Shown one piece after another: positions 1 to 5,525 of a DNA stretch of 5,564 nt. Location of the stretch: assembly GCA_937934355.1 (NCBI GenBank), contig CALGZY010000291.1:1-5564 (forward strand), in the 5' to 3' direction. Both the position numbers and the translations under genes were made by a program. The notes beneath the pieces were generated by a model. It had not been told where the DNA came from, ran no database searches, and was given only the letters and a program-made list of their open reading frames with translations. Position 1 is the stretch's first letter, and each line of letters opens with the position of its first letter. This DNA is from an uncultured Collinsella sp. GTDB lineage: Bacteria > Actinomycetota > Coriobacteriia > Coriobacteriales > Coriobacteriaceae.

Positions 1-54
1 CGAGGCCGAGCGAAAAATGGATTCTAAAAAAGACCTTGCCATATAGGAGCGTCA
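1..54. other. Unresolved left edge, possible gene fragment
   Basis: This stretch is richer in A and T than the genes nearby. Two short open readings reach the window edge. On the plus strand, bases 2-46 read EAERKMDSKKDLAI and then stop, which could be the tail of a gene converging on asd. On the minus strand, an ATG at 42-40 opens MARSFLESIFRSAS and runs off the edge, but it has no ribosome-binding site upstream. Neither can be assigned to a family, and the segment may be non-coding. Confidence 0.15.
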
Positions 55-114
55 GACCAATGTGGCGCCTTGTCCGCGGCTCCGAAGGAGCAGGACAAGG
101 CGCCACACATGGTC
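55..114. repeat. Long nested inverted repeat downstream of asd
   Basis: A perfect 15-bp stem pairs TGTGGCGCCTTGTCC (61-75) with its reverse complement (93-107). A 5-bp outer extension pairs GACCA (55-59) with TGGTC (110-114) across a small internal loop. Inside, GCTCC (79-83) pairs with GGAGC (87-91) around a GAA loop. No run of T follows it on either strand, so it is not a classical Rho-independent terminator. It could be a bidirectional termination or RNA-stabilising hairpin between transcription units, or a dispersed intergenic palindrome. Confidence 0.75.
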
Positions 115-125
115 GAGGACGTTCT

Positions 126-152
126 GAAAACTAAGCCCGGCCCCCGCCGGAC
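126..152 (-). terminator. Probable Rho-independent terminator of asd
   Basis: Read on the minus strand, GTCCGGC (152-146) pairs with GCCGGGC (141-135) around a GGGG loop, with one T-G wobble. The tail is TTAGTTTTC (134-126). It begins 8 bases after the asd stop codon, the right place for an end-of-transcript signal. The stem is short and the T-tract is interrupted, so efficiency may be moderate. Confidence 0.55.
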
Positions 153-160
153 AGGTCGCA

Positions 161-1186
161 CTACTCGCAGAGCAGCTTAGCGATCTGGACGGCGTTGGTT
201 GCCGCGCCCTTACGGATTTGGTCGCCGCAGCACCAGAAGGTAATACCGCGCGTGGCCTCGGGGTTCGAGATGTCGCGACGCACGCGACCGACCCAGATCA
301 GATCCTGATCGGACGTATCCATCGGCATGGGGAAGCGATCATGCGCATCCTCGGCGCCCATGTCGTCAACCAGCTTCACGCCCGGAGCGGCAGCCAGCGC
401 AGCACGGGCCTCTTCCACCGTGATGTCGCGCTCAAACTCGAGCGTAATGCTCTCGGAGTGCGAACGCAGCACGGGCACGCGCACGCAGGTGCAGTTCACG
501 CGCAGCTCGGGCAGATGCATGATCTTACGGCCCTCGTTCTGCAGTTTCATCTCCTCGGAGGTAAAGCCCTCCTCCTTGACGCCGCCAATCTGCGGAATCA
601 GGTTGCTCGCCAGCTGGGCGGCAAACGCGCGCGGCTCGGGAATCTCCTCGCCACGGCCCAGGGCGGCAAGCTGCGCTTCGAGCTCGGCCATACCGGGAGC
701 ACCGGCACCCGAAGCCGCCTGATACGTCGAGACGATCATGCGCTTCACGCCGGCAAGCTGATGCAGCGGCCACGTGGGAACCAGGCCGATGATGGTCGCG
801 CAGTTGGGGTTGGCGATAAGGCCGTGATGCCACTTGATGTCGTCGGCATTGATCTCGGGCACGACCAACGGCACCTCGGGATCCATGCGGAAGGCATGGC
901 TGTTGTCGACCACGACGGCGCCGCGCTTGACGGCCTCGGGCAGTAGCTCCTTCGCGATATCGTCGCCGGCGGCTCCGAGCACAATATCACAGCCCTCAAA
1001 GGCCTCGGGGCAAGCCTCTTCGATCACGATCTGCTCGCCGCGGAACTCAACGGTCTTGCCCGCGGAGCGTGCACTTGCCAACAACTTGAGCTTGCCGATC
1101 GGGAACTCCTGCTCGTTGAGGCACTCGAGCATCTGGGTGCCCACGGCTCCCGTCGCGCCCAAAATAGCAACCGTGTACTGTTTCAT
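161..1186 (-). CDS. asd: Aspartate-semialdehyde dehydrogenase
   Basis: Cytoplasmic enzyme that reduces 4-aspartyl phosphate with NADPH to aspartate-4-semialdehyde, the branch point toward lysine/diaminopimelate and toward homoserine, threonine and methionine. The 341-residue product is normal length for the family. Visible features are the nucleotide-binding loop GATGAVG (10-16), the catalytic cysteine C129 in NPNCAT (126-131), STYQAASGAG (153-162), the substrate-binding segment EEMKLQNEGRKI (211-222), the catalytic histidine H243 in RVPVLRSHSE (236-245), and the C-terminal GDQIRKGAATNAVQIAKLL (321-339). I chose the ATG at 1186 because an AAAGGGGG ribosome-binding site sits just before it and the protein then begins directly at the Rossmann fold. 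The frame extends upstream to a GTG at 1348, but those 54 residues resemble no family extension. It lies 173 bases downstream of lysC on the same strand, so it may be co-transcribed or use its own promoter. Function is very secure. Confidence 0.97.
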   Translation of the reverse strand: MKQYTVAILGATGAVGTQMLECLNEQEFPIGKLKLLASARSAGKTVEFRGEQIVIEEACPEAFEGCDIVLGAAGDDIAKELLPEAVKRGAVVVDNSHAFRMDPEVPLVVPEINADDIKWHHGLIANPNCATIIGLVPTWPLHQLAGVKRMIVSTYQAASGAGAPGMAELEAQLAALGRGEEIPEPRAFAAQLASNLIPQIGGVKEEGFTSEEMKLQNEGRKIMHLPELRVNCTCVRVPVLRSHSESITLEFERDITVEEARAALAAAPGVKLVDDMGAEDAHDRFPMPMDTSDQDLIWVGRVRRDISNPEATRGITFWCCGDQIRKGAATNAVQIAKLLCE

Positions 1187-1190
1187 GCTT

Positions 1191-1198
1191 CCCCCTTT
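1191..1198 (-). promoter_or_regulatory. Ribosome-binding site of asd
   Basis: The minus strand reads AAAGGGGG, then AAGC, then ATG. The purine-rich Shine-Dalgarno core lies 4 bases from the start codon. It decides the 1186 start over the longer GTG-initiated reading from 1348. Confidence 0.7.
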
Positions 1199-1235
1199 AA
1201 AGGTTGTGGCTTTTGCCCGCACGCCGAGCAGGCTG

Positions 1236-1241
1236 ATTATT
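1236..1241 (-). promoter_or_regulatory. Weak -10-like hexamer upstream of asd
   Basis: The minus strand reads AATAAT, five of six matches to the -10 consensus, in a small A+T-rich island (about 1234-1260) 50 bases before the asd start. I find no good -35 hexamer at the usual 16-18 base spacing. If real, it would give asd a promoter separate from lysC; the support is thin. Confidence 0.2.
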
Positions 1242-1251
1242 GTTGCCAGTG

Positions 1252-1287
1252 TATACAAGAACGGGGCGGACACGAAACCCGCCCCGT
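1252..1287 (-). terminator. GC-rich hairpin after lysC, possible weak terminator
   Basis: A perfect 9-bp stem, ACGGGGCGG (1261-1269) with CCGCCCCGT (1279-1287), encloses a 9-base loop. On the minus strand, the direction of lysC, the stem is followed by TCTTGTATA, which is T-rich but broken. It lies 72 bases past the lysC stop. It could end or attenuate lysC transcripts before asd. The imperfect tail leaves open a processing or protein-binding role. Confidence 0.4.
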
Positions 1288-1310
1288 CGAAACGAAACCG
1301 AAACGAAACG
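1288..1310. repeat. Tandem CGAAAC repeats between lysC and asd
   Basis: Two perfect head-to-tail copies of CGAAACGAAAC occupy 1288-1298 and 1299-1309, so CGAAA appears four times in the block. A further CGAAAC lies at 1273-1278 in the loop of the adjacent hairpin. The minus-strand RNA would carry repeated GUUUCG. No function is assigned; a protein-binding array and simple replication slippage are both possible. Confidence 0.8.
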
Positions 1311-1326
1311 CCCCGCCGTAGATTTA

Positions 1327-1340
1327 TGAGACATGTCCCA
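1327..1340. repeat. 14-base near-palindrome after the lysC stop
   Basis: TGAGACATGTCCCA is symmetric about its ACATGT centre except for one mismatched pair (A1329 with C1338). It lies 20 bases beyond the lysC stop codon. It looks like a dimeric-protein site but could be chance; nothing nearby names a regulator. Confidence 0.45.
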
Positions 1341-1359
1341 AAAATCACCGGGATGGTAG

Positions 1360-2748
1360 CTACTTGCGGAGCACGTCCAGGGCGGGCTCGACCGGCGCGG
1401 AAGCCTCCAAGTCGGAGACCTTCACAATGCCGTTTTTATCGGAAAAGGCACGGTAAATGGTCCGAATCGCCAGGTCGAAGTCCTTCTCCTCGACACCGAT
1501 AATGATGTTGATCTCGTCGCAGCTCTGCGAAATCATACGCACGCTCACGCCGGCCTGGCCGAGCATGCCAAACAGATGGCCCGAGATACCTGCACGACCG
1601 CGCAGGTTGCGGCCGACGGTAGCGATGAGCGCCAAGCCCTCGACAACCTCGATCTCGAGCGGCTCGACCTCCTGCTGGATGTCGCCCACGAGTGAGTACA
1701 GCGAATCGTGCACATCCTGCTCCTGCACCACGGCGCCAAAGCGGTCGACGCCGGTGGGCATATGCTCGACGGAAACGTCATAGCGCTCAAAGACCGAAAG
1801 CGCACGGCGCATAAAGCCAACGCGGGGCTTGGTGCGGTCGCGGGCCACGTTGATGGCGACAAAGCCGCGCTTGCCGGTCACGCCGGTAATGATGGGCTCC
1901 GCCTCGCCCTCATCAGCCGTCTCGCTAATGATAGTGCCGGGGTCCTGCGGCGCATTGGTGTTCTTGATGACCAGCGGAATACCAGCCTCGCGCACGGGAA
2001 ACACAGCTTCCTCGTGCAGAACGCTCGCACCCATGTACGAAAGCTCGCGCAGCTCCTCGTAGGTAACGCGCGCAATGGGCTGAGCCTCGGGAACAATGCG
2101 AGGATCGGCAGAATAGAAGCCAGAAACGTCGGTCCAGTTCTCGTACAGGTCGGCGCCCAGGCACTTGGCCAGGATTGAGCCGGAAATATCGCCGCCGCCA
2201 CGGTCGAGCAGCTTGATCTGGCCCTCACGCGTCGCGCCGTAGAAACCGGGCATAACAAAGCCGCCCTGCTGGCCGTACTCCTGCACCAGCTCGGAGGTGC
2301 GATTCATGCTGAGCGTACCGTCGTGATGGAACGCCACAACCGTCGCGGCGTCCAAGAACGGTAGGCCCAGGTACTCGGCCATCAGGCGGGCGGTAAAGTA
2401 CTCGCCACGGCTCACAAGCTCCTCGGTGGAGTAGCCGCCCGAGCGGGCGCGCTCGGCAAAGGCCGCGAACTCCTCACGGATGGGATAGGTGAGCTCCAGC
2501 TCGTCAGCGATATCAAAATAGCGCTGGCCAATGTCCTCAAGCAGCTCCTCACACGACACGTGGTACTTAACGTGCGCGTTAACCAGATAGAGCAGGTCGG
2601 TCACCTTGGTGTCGCCCTTAAAGCGGCGGCCGCAGGCGGAAACCACCACAAAACGGCGGGCAGGGTCGGCGTCGACGATGGCCTTGATCTTCTTGAAGTG
2701 TTCAGCGTCGGCGACCGACGAGCCGCCAAACTTGGCAATCTTAATCAT
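1360..2748 (-). CDS. lysC: Aspartate kinase with C-terminal ACT domains
   Basis: Cytoplasmic kinase that transfers phosphate from ATP to the side-chain carboxylate of aspartate, the committed step of the aspartate pathway. The 462-residue product is a monofunctional enzyme of the AK III type; DTKVTDLLYL (46-55) resembles Bacillus YclM. The amino-acid-kinase domain spans roughly 1-275, with KFGGSSV (6-12), the VVVSACG turn (34-40), SRGE (113-116), RGGGDISGS (183-191) and ENWTDVSGFYSADPRIV (203-219). Two ACT-type allosteric domains follow, roughly 293-360 and 372-435, including VEHMPTGVDRFGAVV (327-341) and ISQSCDEINIIIGVEE (406-421). Feedback by lysine and/or threonine is therefore likely; the effector cannot be read from sequence. 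Residue 186 is Gly where the family motif RGGSD normally has Ser. The frame has a stop seven codons upstream of the ATG, so the start is well fixed. No homoserine dehydrogenase domain is fused. It diverges from thrC and precedes asd. Confidence 0.97.
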   Translation of the reverse strand: MIKIAKFGGSSVADAEHFKKIKAIVDADPARRFVVVSACGRRFKGDTKVTDLLYLVNAHVKYHVSCEELLEDIGQRYFDIADELELTYPIREEFAAFAERARSGGYSTEELVSRGEYFTARLMAEYLGLPFLDAATVVAFHHDGTLSMNRTSELVQEYGQQGGFVMPGFYGATREGQIKLLDRGGGDISGSILAKCLGADLYENWTDVSGFYSADPRIVPEAQPIARVTYEELRELSYMGASVLHEEAVFPVREAGIPLVIKNTNAPQDPGTIISETADEGEAEPIITGVTGKRGFVAINVARDRTKPRVGFMRRALSVFERYDVSVEHMPTGVDRFGAVVQEQDVHDSLYSLVGDIQQEVEPLEIEVVEGLALIATVGRNLRGRAGISGHLFGMLGQAGVSVRMISQSCDEINIIIGVEEKDFDLAIRTIYRAFSDKNGIVKVSDLEASAPVEPALDVLRK

Positions 2749-2761
2749 GGGCTTGAGGTTA

Positions 2762-2767
2762 CCTTTC
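2762..2767 (-). promoter_or_regulatory. Weak, distant ribosome-binding site of lysC
   Basis: The minus strand reads GAAAGG followed by 13 bases and then the lysC ATG. This is farther from the start than usual and a poorer match than at thrC or thrB, which may mean modest translation of lysC. The next in-frame ATG is far inside the kinase domain, so the start is not in doubt. Confidence 0.4.
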
Positions 2768-2800
2768 TAAAAAGCCTCTGCAAACCTATTTTGCGCGCTC

Positions 2801-2816
2801 TGATACCATGGTTTCA
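2801..2816. promoter_or_regulatory. Candidate operator and extended -10 between lysC and thrC
   Basis: TGATACCATGGTTTCA is a 16-base palindrome with one mismatched pair (T2804 with T2813). It lies near the centre of the 104-base gap between the divergent lysC and thrC starts. Its left half contains TGATACCAT, which fits an extended -10 (TG, one base, then TACCAT with four of six consensus matches); transcription would start about 35 bases before thrC. No convincing -35 accompanies it. A repressor bound here could act on both directions. This is inferred from symmetry and position only. Confidence 0.3.
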
Positions 2817-2837
2817 CCGATTGGGACCAAGGCATCC

Positions 2838-2843
2838 GAGGAG
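2838..2843 (+). promoter_or_regulatory. Ribosome-binding site of thrC
   Basis: GAGGAG lies 9 bases before the ATG at 2853. It decides that start over the in-frame ATG at 2808, which has no Shine-Dalgarno sequence and would add 15 residues (MVSPIGTKASEEQCY) unlike the family's N-terminus. Confidence 0.8.
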
Positions 2844-2852
2844 CAGTGTTAT

Positions 2853-4370
2853 ATGGGAACTTATCATAGTACACGAGGACGCACTTTATCGTGCTCAAGT
2901 AAGGTGGCAATCCGTACCGGCATCGCTCCCGACGGGGGTTTGTTTGTCTCGGACGAGCTCGGCACCCAGCAGGTCGATATCAGCTCGCTTGCAGATAAAT
3001 CGTACTTTGAAATCGCTCAAGATGTGTTGGGAATGTTACTGAATGATTACACGGCCGAAGAAATTTCGGCGTGTGTCGACGAGGCATACCGCGGCACGTT
3101 CGCGAGTGAAGAGGTTACGCCGCTCGTCAAACTCGACGCTGCGCCGGGCGCCGACGCCCCTCAGACCTATGTGATGGAGCTCTTTGGCGGCCCCACAAGC
3201 GCCTTCAAGGACGTCGCCCTGCAGATGCTCCCCCGTCTGATGGCCCGCACTTCCGCCAGGGACGGCGGCGCTGAGCGCATCATGATCGTCACCGCCACGT
3301 CGGGCGACACGGGCAAGGCCGCGCTCGCCGGTTTTGCCGACGCTCCGGGCACGGGCATCACCGTCTTTTATCCCGAGGGCAAGGTCAGCCGCGTCCAGAA
3401 CCTGCAGATGTCCACGCAGGAGGGCGATAACGTCGCCGTCTGCGGCATCCGCGGCAACTTCGACGACGCCCAGAGTGCCGTCAAGCGCATCTTTGCCGAT
3501 AAGGAGCTTGCCGAGCGCTTGGAGGCCGCCGGCACGGTGCTTTCGAGCGCCAACTCCATCAACGTCGGCCGCCTGGTGCCGCAGGTCGTCTACTACTTTG
3601 CCGCCTATGCGCAGCTGCTGCGCGCCGGCGCCATCGAGGCCGGCGACGCCGTGGAGTTCTGCGTGCCGACCGGCAACTTTGGCGATATTCTGGCCGGCTA
3701 CTACGCCAAGCGCATGGGTCTGCCCGTCGCCAAGCTCATCGTCGCGAGCGACAAGAACAACGTGCTCGCTGACTTCCTGACTACCGGCGTCCACGACCGC
3801 AACCGTCCGTTCTTCACGACCATCTCGCCGTCGATGGACATCCTTATTAGCTCCAACCTGGAGCGCATGCTGTACTTCCTGTCCGATGGCGACTGCGAGC
3901 TCGTTGCCGGCCTTATGGAGCAGCTTGCCCAGACGGGTCGCTACGAGGTTCCCGCCGACCTGCTGGCAAAGATTCAGAGCGTCTTTGGCTGCGGTTGGGC
4001 CAGCGAGGACGAGGTCCGCGCTGCCATCAAGAACTGCTGGGATGCAAACGGCTATGTGATCGACCCGCACACCGCTTGCGGCTATCACGTCTTTGAAAAG
4101 GTCGCCCCCGCCGAGGGCACCAAGGCCCGCGTGCTGCTTTCGACCGCAAGCCCCTACAAGTTCCCGCGCGCCTGCTGCGACGCCCTGGGCCTTAACGTTC
4201 CCGAGGACGACTTTGAGGCCATGCGCGTGCTCGAGCAGGCCACCAATACGGTCGCACCGGCACAACTCGCCGAACTCGAGTCCAAGCCCGTCCGCTTCGA
4301 AGACGTCTGCGACGTAGCCGACATGGCCAACTACGTAGAGCAGGCTGCAAAAAAGATGGCTACCAACTAA
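2853..4370 (+). CDS. thrC: Threonine synthase
   Basis: Pyridoxal-phosphate enzyme of the cytoplasm that converts O-phospho-homoserine to threonine and phosphate, the last step of threonine synthesis. The 505-residue product is the long form of the family. It starts with the characteristic N-terminal domain (STRG at 6-9, then GIAPDGGLFVSDELG at 23-37). The PLP lysine is K119 in SAFKD (116-120). Then come TATSGDTGKAALAGF (147-161), the glycine-rich phosphate-binding PTGNFGDILAGYYAKRMGLP (272-291), SMDILISSNLERMLYFLSD (327-345), DPHTACGYHVFEK (404-416) and STASPYKFP (430-438). The ATG at 2853 has a good GAGGAG site. The first ~90 codons use more A and T at third positions than the rest, which is common at gene starts. 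It diverges from lysC, lies 207 bases upstream of thrB, and is followed at once by a strong terminator. Function is secure. Confidence 0.97.
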   Translation: MGTYHSTRGRTLSCSSKVAIRTGIAPDGGLFVSDELGTQQVDISSLADKSYFEIAQDVLGMLLNDYTAEEISACVDEAYRGTFASEEVTPLVKLDAAPGADAPQTYVMELFGGPTSAFKDVALQMLPRLMARTSARDGGAERIMIVTATSGDTGKAALAGFADAPGTGITVFYPEGKVSRVQNLQMSTQEGDNVAVCGIRGNFDDAQSAVKRIFADKELAERLEAAGTVLSSANSINVGRLVPQVVYYFAAYAQLLRAGAIEAGDAVEFCVPTGNFGDILAGYYAKRMGLPVAKLIVASDKNNVLADFLTTGVHDRNRPFFTTISPSMDILISSNLERMLYFLSDGDCELVAGLMEQLAQTGRYEVPADLLAKIQSVFGCGWASEDEVRAAIKNCWDANGYVIDPHTACGYHVFEKVAPAEGTKARVLLSTASPYKFPRACCDALGLNVPEDDFEAMRVLEQATNTVAPAQLAELESKPVRFEDVCDVADMANYVEQAAKKMATN

Positions 4371-4382
4371 ACCCCATATAAG

Positions 4383-4417
4383 GCGCCGGCGAAAGCCGGC
4401 GCACTTTCTTTTAATTT
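4383..4417 (+). terminator. Rho-independent terminator of thrC
   Basis: GCGCCGGC (4383-4390) pairs perfectly with GCCGGCGC (4395-4402) around a GAAA tetraloop, followed by the T-rich tail ACTTTCTTTTAATTT. It starts 12 bases past the thrC stop. It is a textbook intrinsic terminator on the plus strand and implies that thrB is not simply read through from thrC at full level. Confidence 0.92.
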
Positions 4418-4447
4418 GGCTCCCCAGCGCGGTGAGGAGACGGCGTA

Positions 4448-4558
4448 GGTCGGTTTCACGCTTGCTCCGTCGCGAGTTCCGCACGAGCCGAAGGCCACTA
4501 AATGTGGCCTTCGTGCGAGCAGGACTGTCCGAGCAGCGGAGCAAGCGTGAAACCGACC
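4448..4558. repeat. 111-base nested inverted repeat upstream of thrB
   Basis: Perfect 22-base arms occupy 4448-4469 and 4537-4558. Within them, GAAGGCCAC (4490-4498) pairs with GTGGCCTTC (4504-4512) around TAAAT, and GCAC (4481-4484) pairs with GTGC (4513-4516) beyond a small bulge. AGTTCC (4475-4480) can also pair with GGACT (4522-4526) with one bulged T. The whole element can fold into one long rod on either strand. The right arm ends 3 bases before the thrB Shine-Dalgarno sequence. It has no T-tract and I see no flanking target-site duplication. It may be a 5' leader structure for thrB, a transcript-end stabiliser, or a MITE-like dispersed palindrome. Confidence 0.85.
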
Positions 4559-4561
4559 CCC

Positions 4562-4567
4562 AGGAGG
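4562..4567 (+). promoter_or_regulatory. Ribosome-binding site of thrB
   Basis: A perfect AGGAGG lies 10 bases before the thrB ATG at 4578. It sits just outside the right arm of the large inverted repeat, so the folded repeat would leave it exposed. Confidence 0.85.
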
Positions 4568-4577
4568 ACCAACAACA

Positions 4578-5459
4578 ATGATCAAGATCACCGTCCCCGC
4601 CACCAGCGCAAACCTAGGCATTGGCTACGACACCCTCGGCATGGCCGTCAGCCTCTACTCGCACTTTACCTTTGAGCGCGCCGACAAGCTCACCATCACG
4701 GGCTGCCCCGAAGAGTTCCAAAACGAGAATAACCTGGTCTATGTAAGCTTTGTCGATGCTCTGGCCGCCTGGGGCGAGCCGGCTTTTCCCGTTGCCATCG
4801 ACATTCAGACCGACGTGCCCGTCGCCCGCGGCCTGGGTTCCAGCTCCACCTGCGTCGTCGCTGGCATCATGGCGGCCGCCGCGCTGACGGGCCACACCGT
4901 CGACCGCGCCGAGCTCGTCCGCATTGCCACCGAGGTCGAGGGCCATCCCGATAACGTCGCCCCTGCCATCCTGGGCGGTGCCGTTTGCTCCTTTACGCCG
5001 ACTGATTCGCTCCCCCAGTGCCTGCGCTACGAGGTGAGCGATCGCTTGCGTTTTATTACCGTGATTCCGCCCTACGAGGTACATACGAGCGAGGCGCGCA
5101 AGGTCGTGCCGCAGGAGATTCCGCTCTCCACCGCCGTATGGCAAATGGGCCGCATCGCCGGCATGACGCGCGGCCTGGAGACCGGCGACCTTGACCTGAT
5201 TGCCGCCGCTAATGACGACCGCATTCAGGAGCCCTATCGTCGCCGCCTCATCCCCGACTACAACGCCGTGCGCGACACCTGCCTTAACGGCGGCGCCAAG
5301 ACCATCTGGATCAGTGGTTCGGGCTCGACCCTCATGGCTATAACCGACGACACCATCGTGGCAAAGTTCCTGCAGGTCAAGCTGCGCGAGCAGTTCCCCA
5401 AGTGTGATACGCATATTCTGACGTGCGACACCGAGGGCGCTCAAATCGAGTACCTGTAG
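4578..5459 (+). CDS. thrB: Homoserine kinase (GHMP kinase family)
   Basis: Cytoplasmic kinase that phosphorylates homoserine with ATP to O-phospho-homoserine, the substrate of ThrC. The 293-residue product is normal for the family. All three GHMP motifs are visible: PATSANLGIGYDTLGMA (7-23) for homoserine binding; the glycine/serine-rich ATP-phosphate loop PVARGLGSSSTCVVAGI (81-97); and the C-terminal WISGSGSTLMAI (244-255). EGHPDNVAPAILGG (121-134) is also characteristic of homoserine kinase among GHMP enzymes. The start is supported by a perfect AGGAGG 10 bases upstream. It follows thrC on the same strand but is separated from it by an intrinsic terminator and a large inverted repeat, so an internal promoter or controlled readthrough is expected; I could not find a clear promoter. 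No terminator with a T-tract is visible before the window ends. Function is secure. Confidence 0.97.
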   Translation: MIKITVPATSANLGIGYDTLGMAVSLYSHFTFERADKLTITGCPEEFQNENNLVYVSFVDALAAWGEPAFPVAIDIQTDVPVARGLGSSSTCVVAGIMAAAALTGHTVDRAELVRIATEVEGHPDNVAPAILGGAVCSFTPTDSLPQCLRYEVSDRLRFITVIPPYEVHTSEARKVVPQEIPLSTAVWQMGRIAGMTRGLETGDLDLIAAANDDRIQEPYRRRLIPDYNAVRDTCLNGGAKTIWISGSGSTLMAITDDTIVAKFLQVKLREQFPKCDTHILTCDTEGAQIEYL

Positions 5460-5525
5460 ACGTCCTCCTCATATACCTGTCCGGGACGGTCGGGATGTTC
5501 CCTCAAAATCGTCCTCGCGCATGAA

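Noticed and set aside
218..946. A 242-codon plus-strand frame antisense to asd
   Set aside because: Composition is rich in His, Gly, Ala and Arg with no recognisable domain. asd on the other strand is unambiguous.
1187..1348. 54-residue N-terminal extension of asd from a GTG at 1348
   Set aside because: The extension lacks family similarity and passes through the repeat block and hairpin. The ATG at 1186 has a good ribosome-binding site and starts directly at the Rossmann fold.
2808..2852. 15-residue N-terminal extension of thrC from the ATG at 2808
   Set aside because: It has no Shine-Dalgarno sequence, and the ATG lies inside the candidate operator. The ATG at 2853 has GAGGAG at ideal distance and matches the family N-terminus.
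3036..4544. A 502-codon open frame on the minus strand, antisense to thrC
   Set aside because: Its product has no recognisable domain and low-complexity Gly/Ala/Val/His composition. It arises because thrC's G+C-rich third positions suppress stops on the opposite strand, and it runs through the terminator and inverted repeat.
4448..4558. Insertion sequence or MITE with 22-base terminal inverted repeats
   Set aside because: There is no transposase and no direct target-site duplication beside the arms. AGGAG occurs on both sides but not adjacent to the arms. Kept as an inverted repeat of unknown role.
4502..4580. Possible leader peptide from the ATG at 4502 within the inverted repeat
   Set aside because: It has no ribosome-binding site and no Thr/Ile run as in threonine attenuators. 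Its frame continues far into thrB without a stop near the thrB start.
4614..5444. A 276-codon minus-strand frame antisense to thrB
   Set aside because: Shadow of thrB with the same codon-bias origin. It has no family motif, and thrB itself has all GHMP motifs.
5479..5502. Small dyads GTCC/GGAC and GGGA/TCCC after thrB as a terminator
   Set aside because: The stems are only 4 bp and no T-tract follows, so this is expected by chance in G+C-rich DNA.
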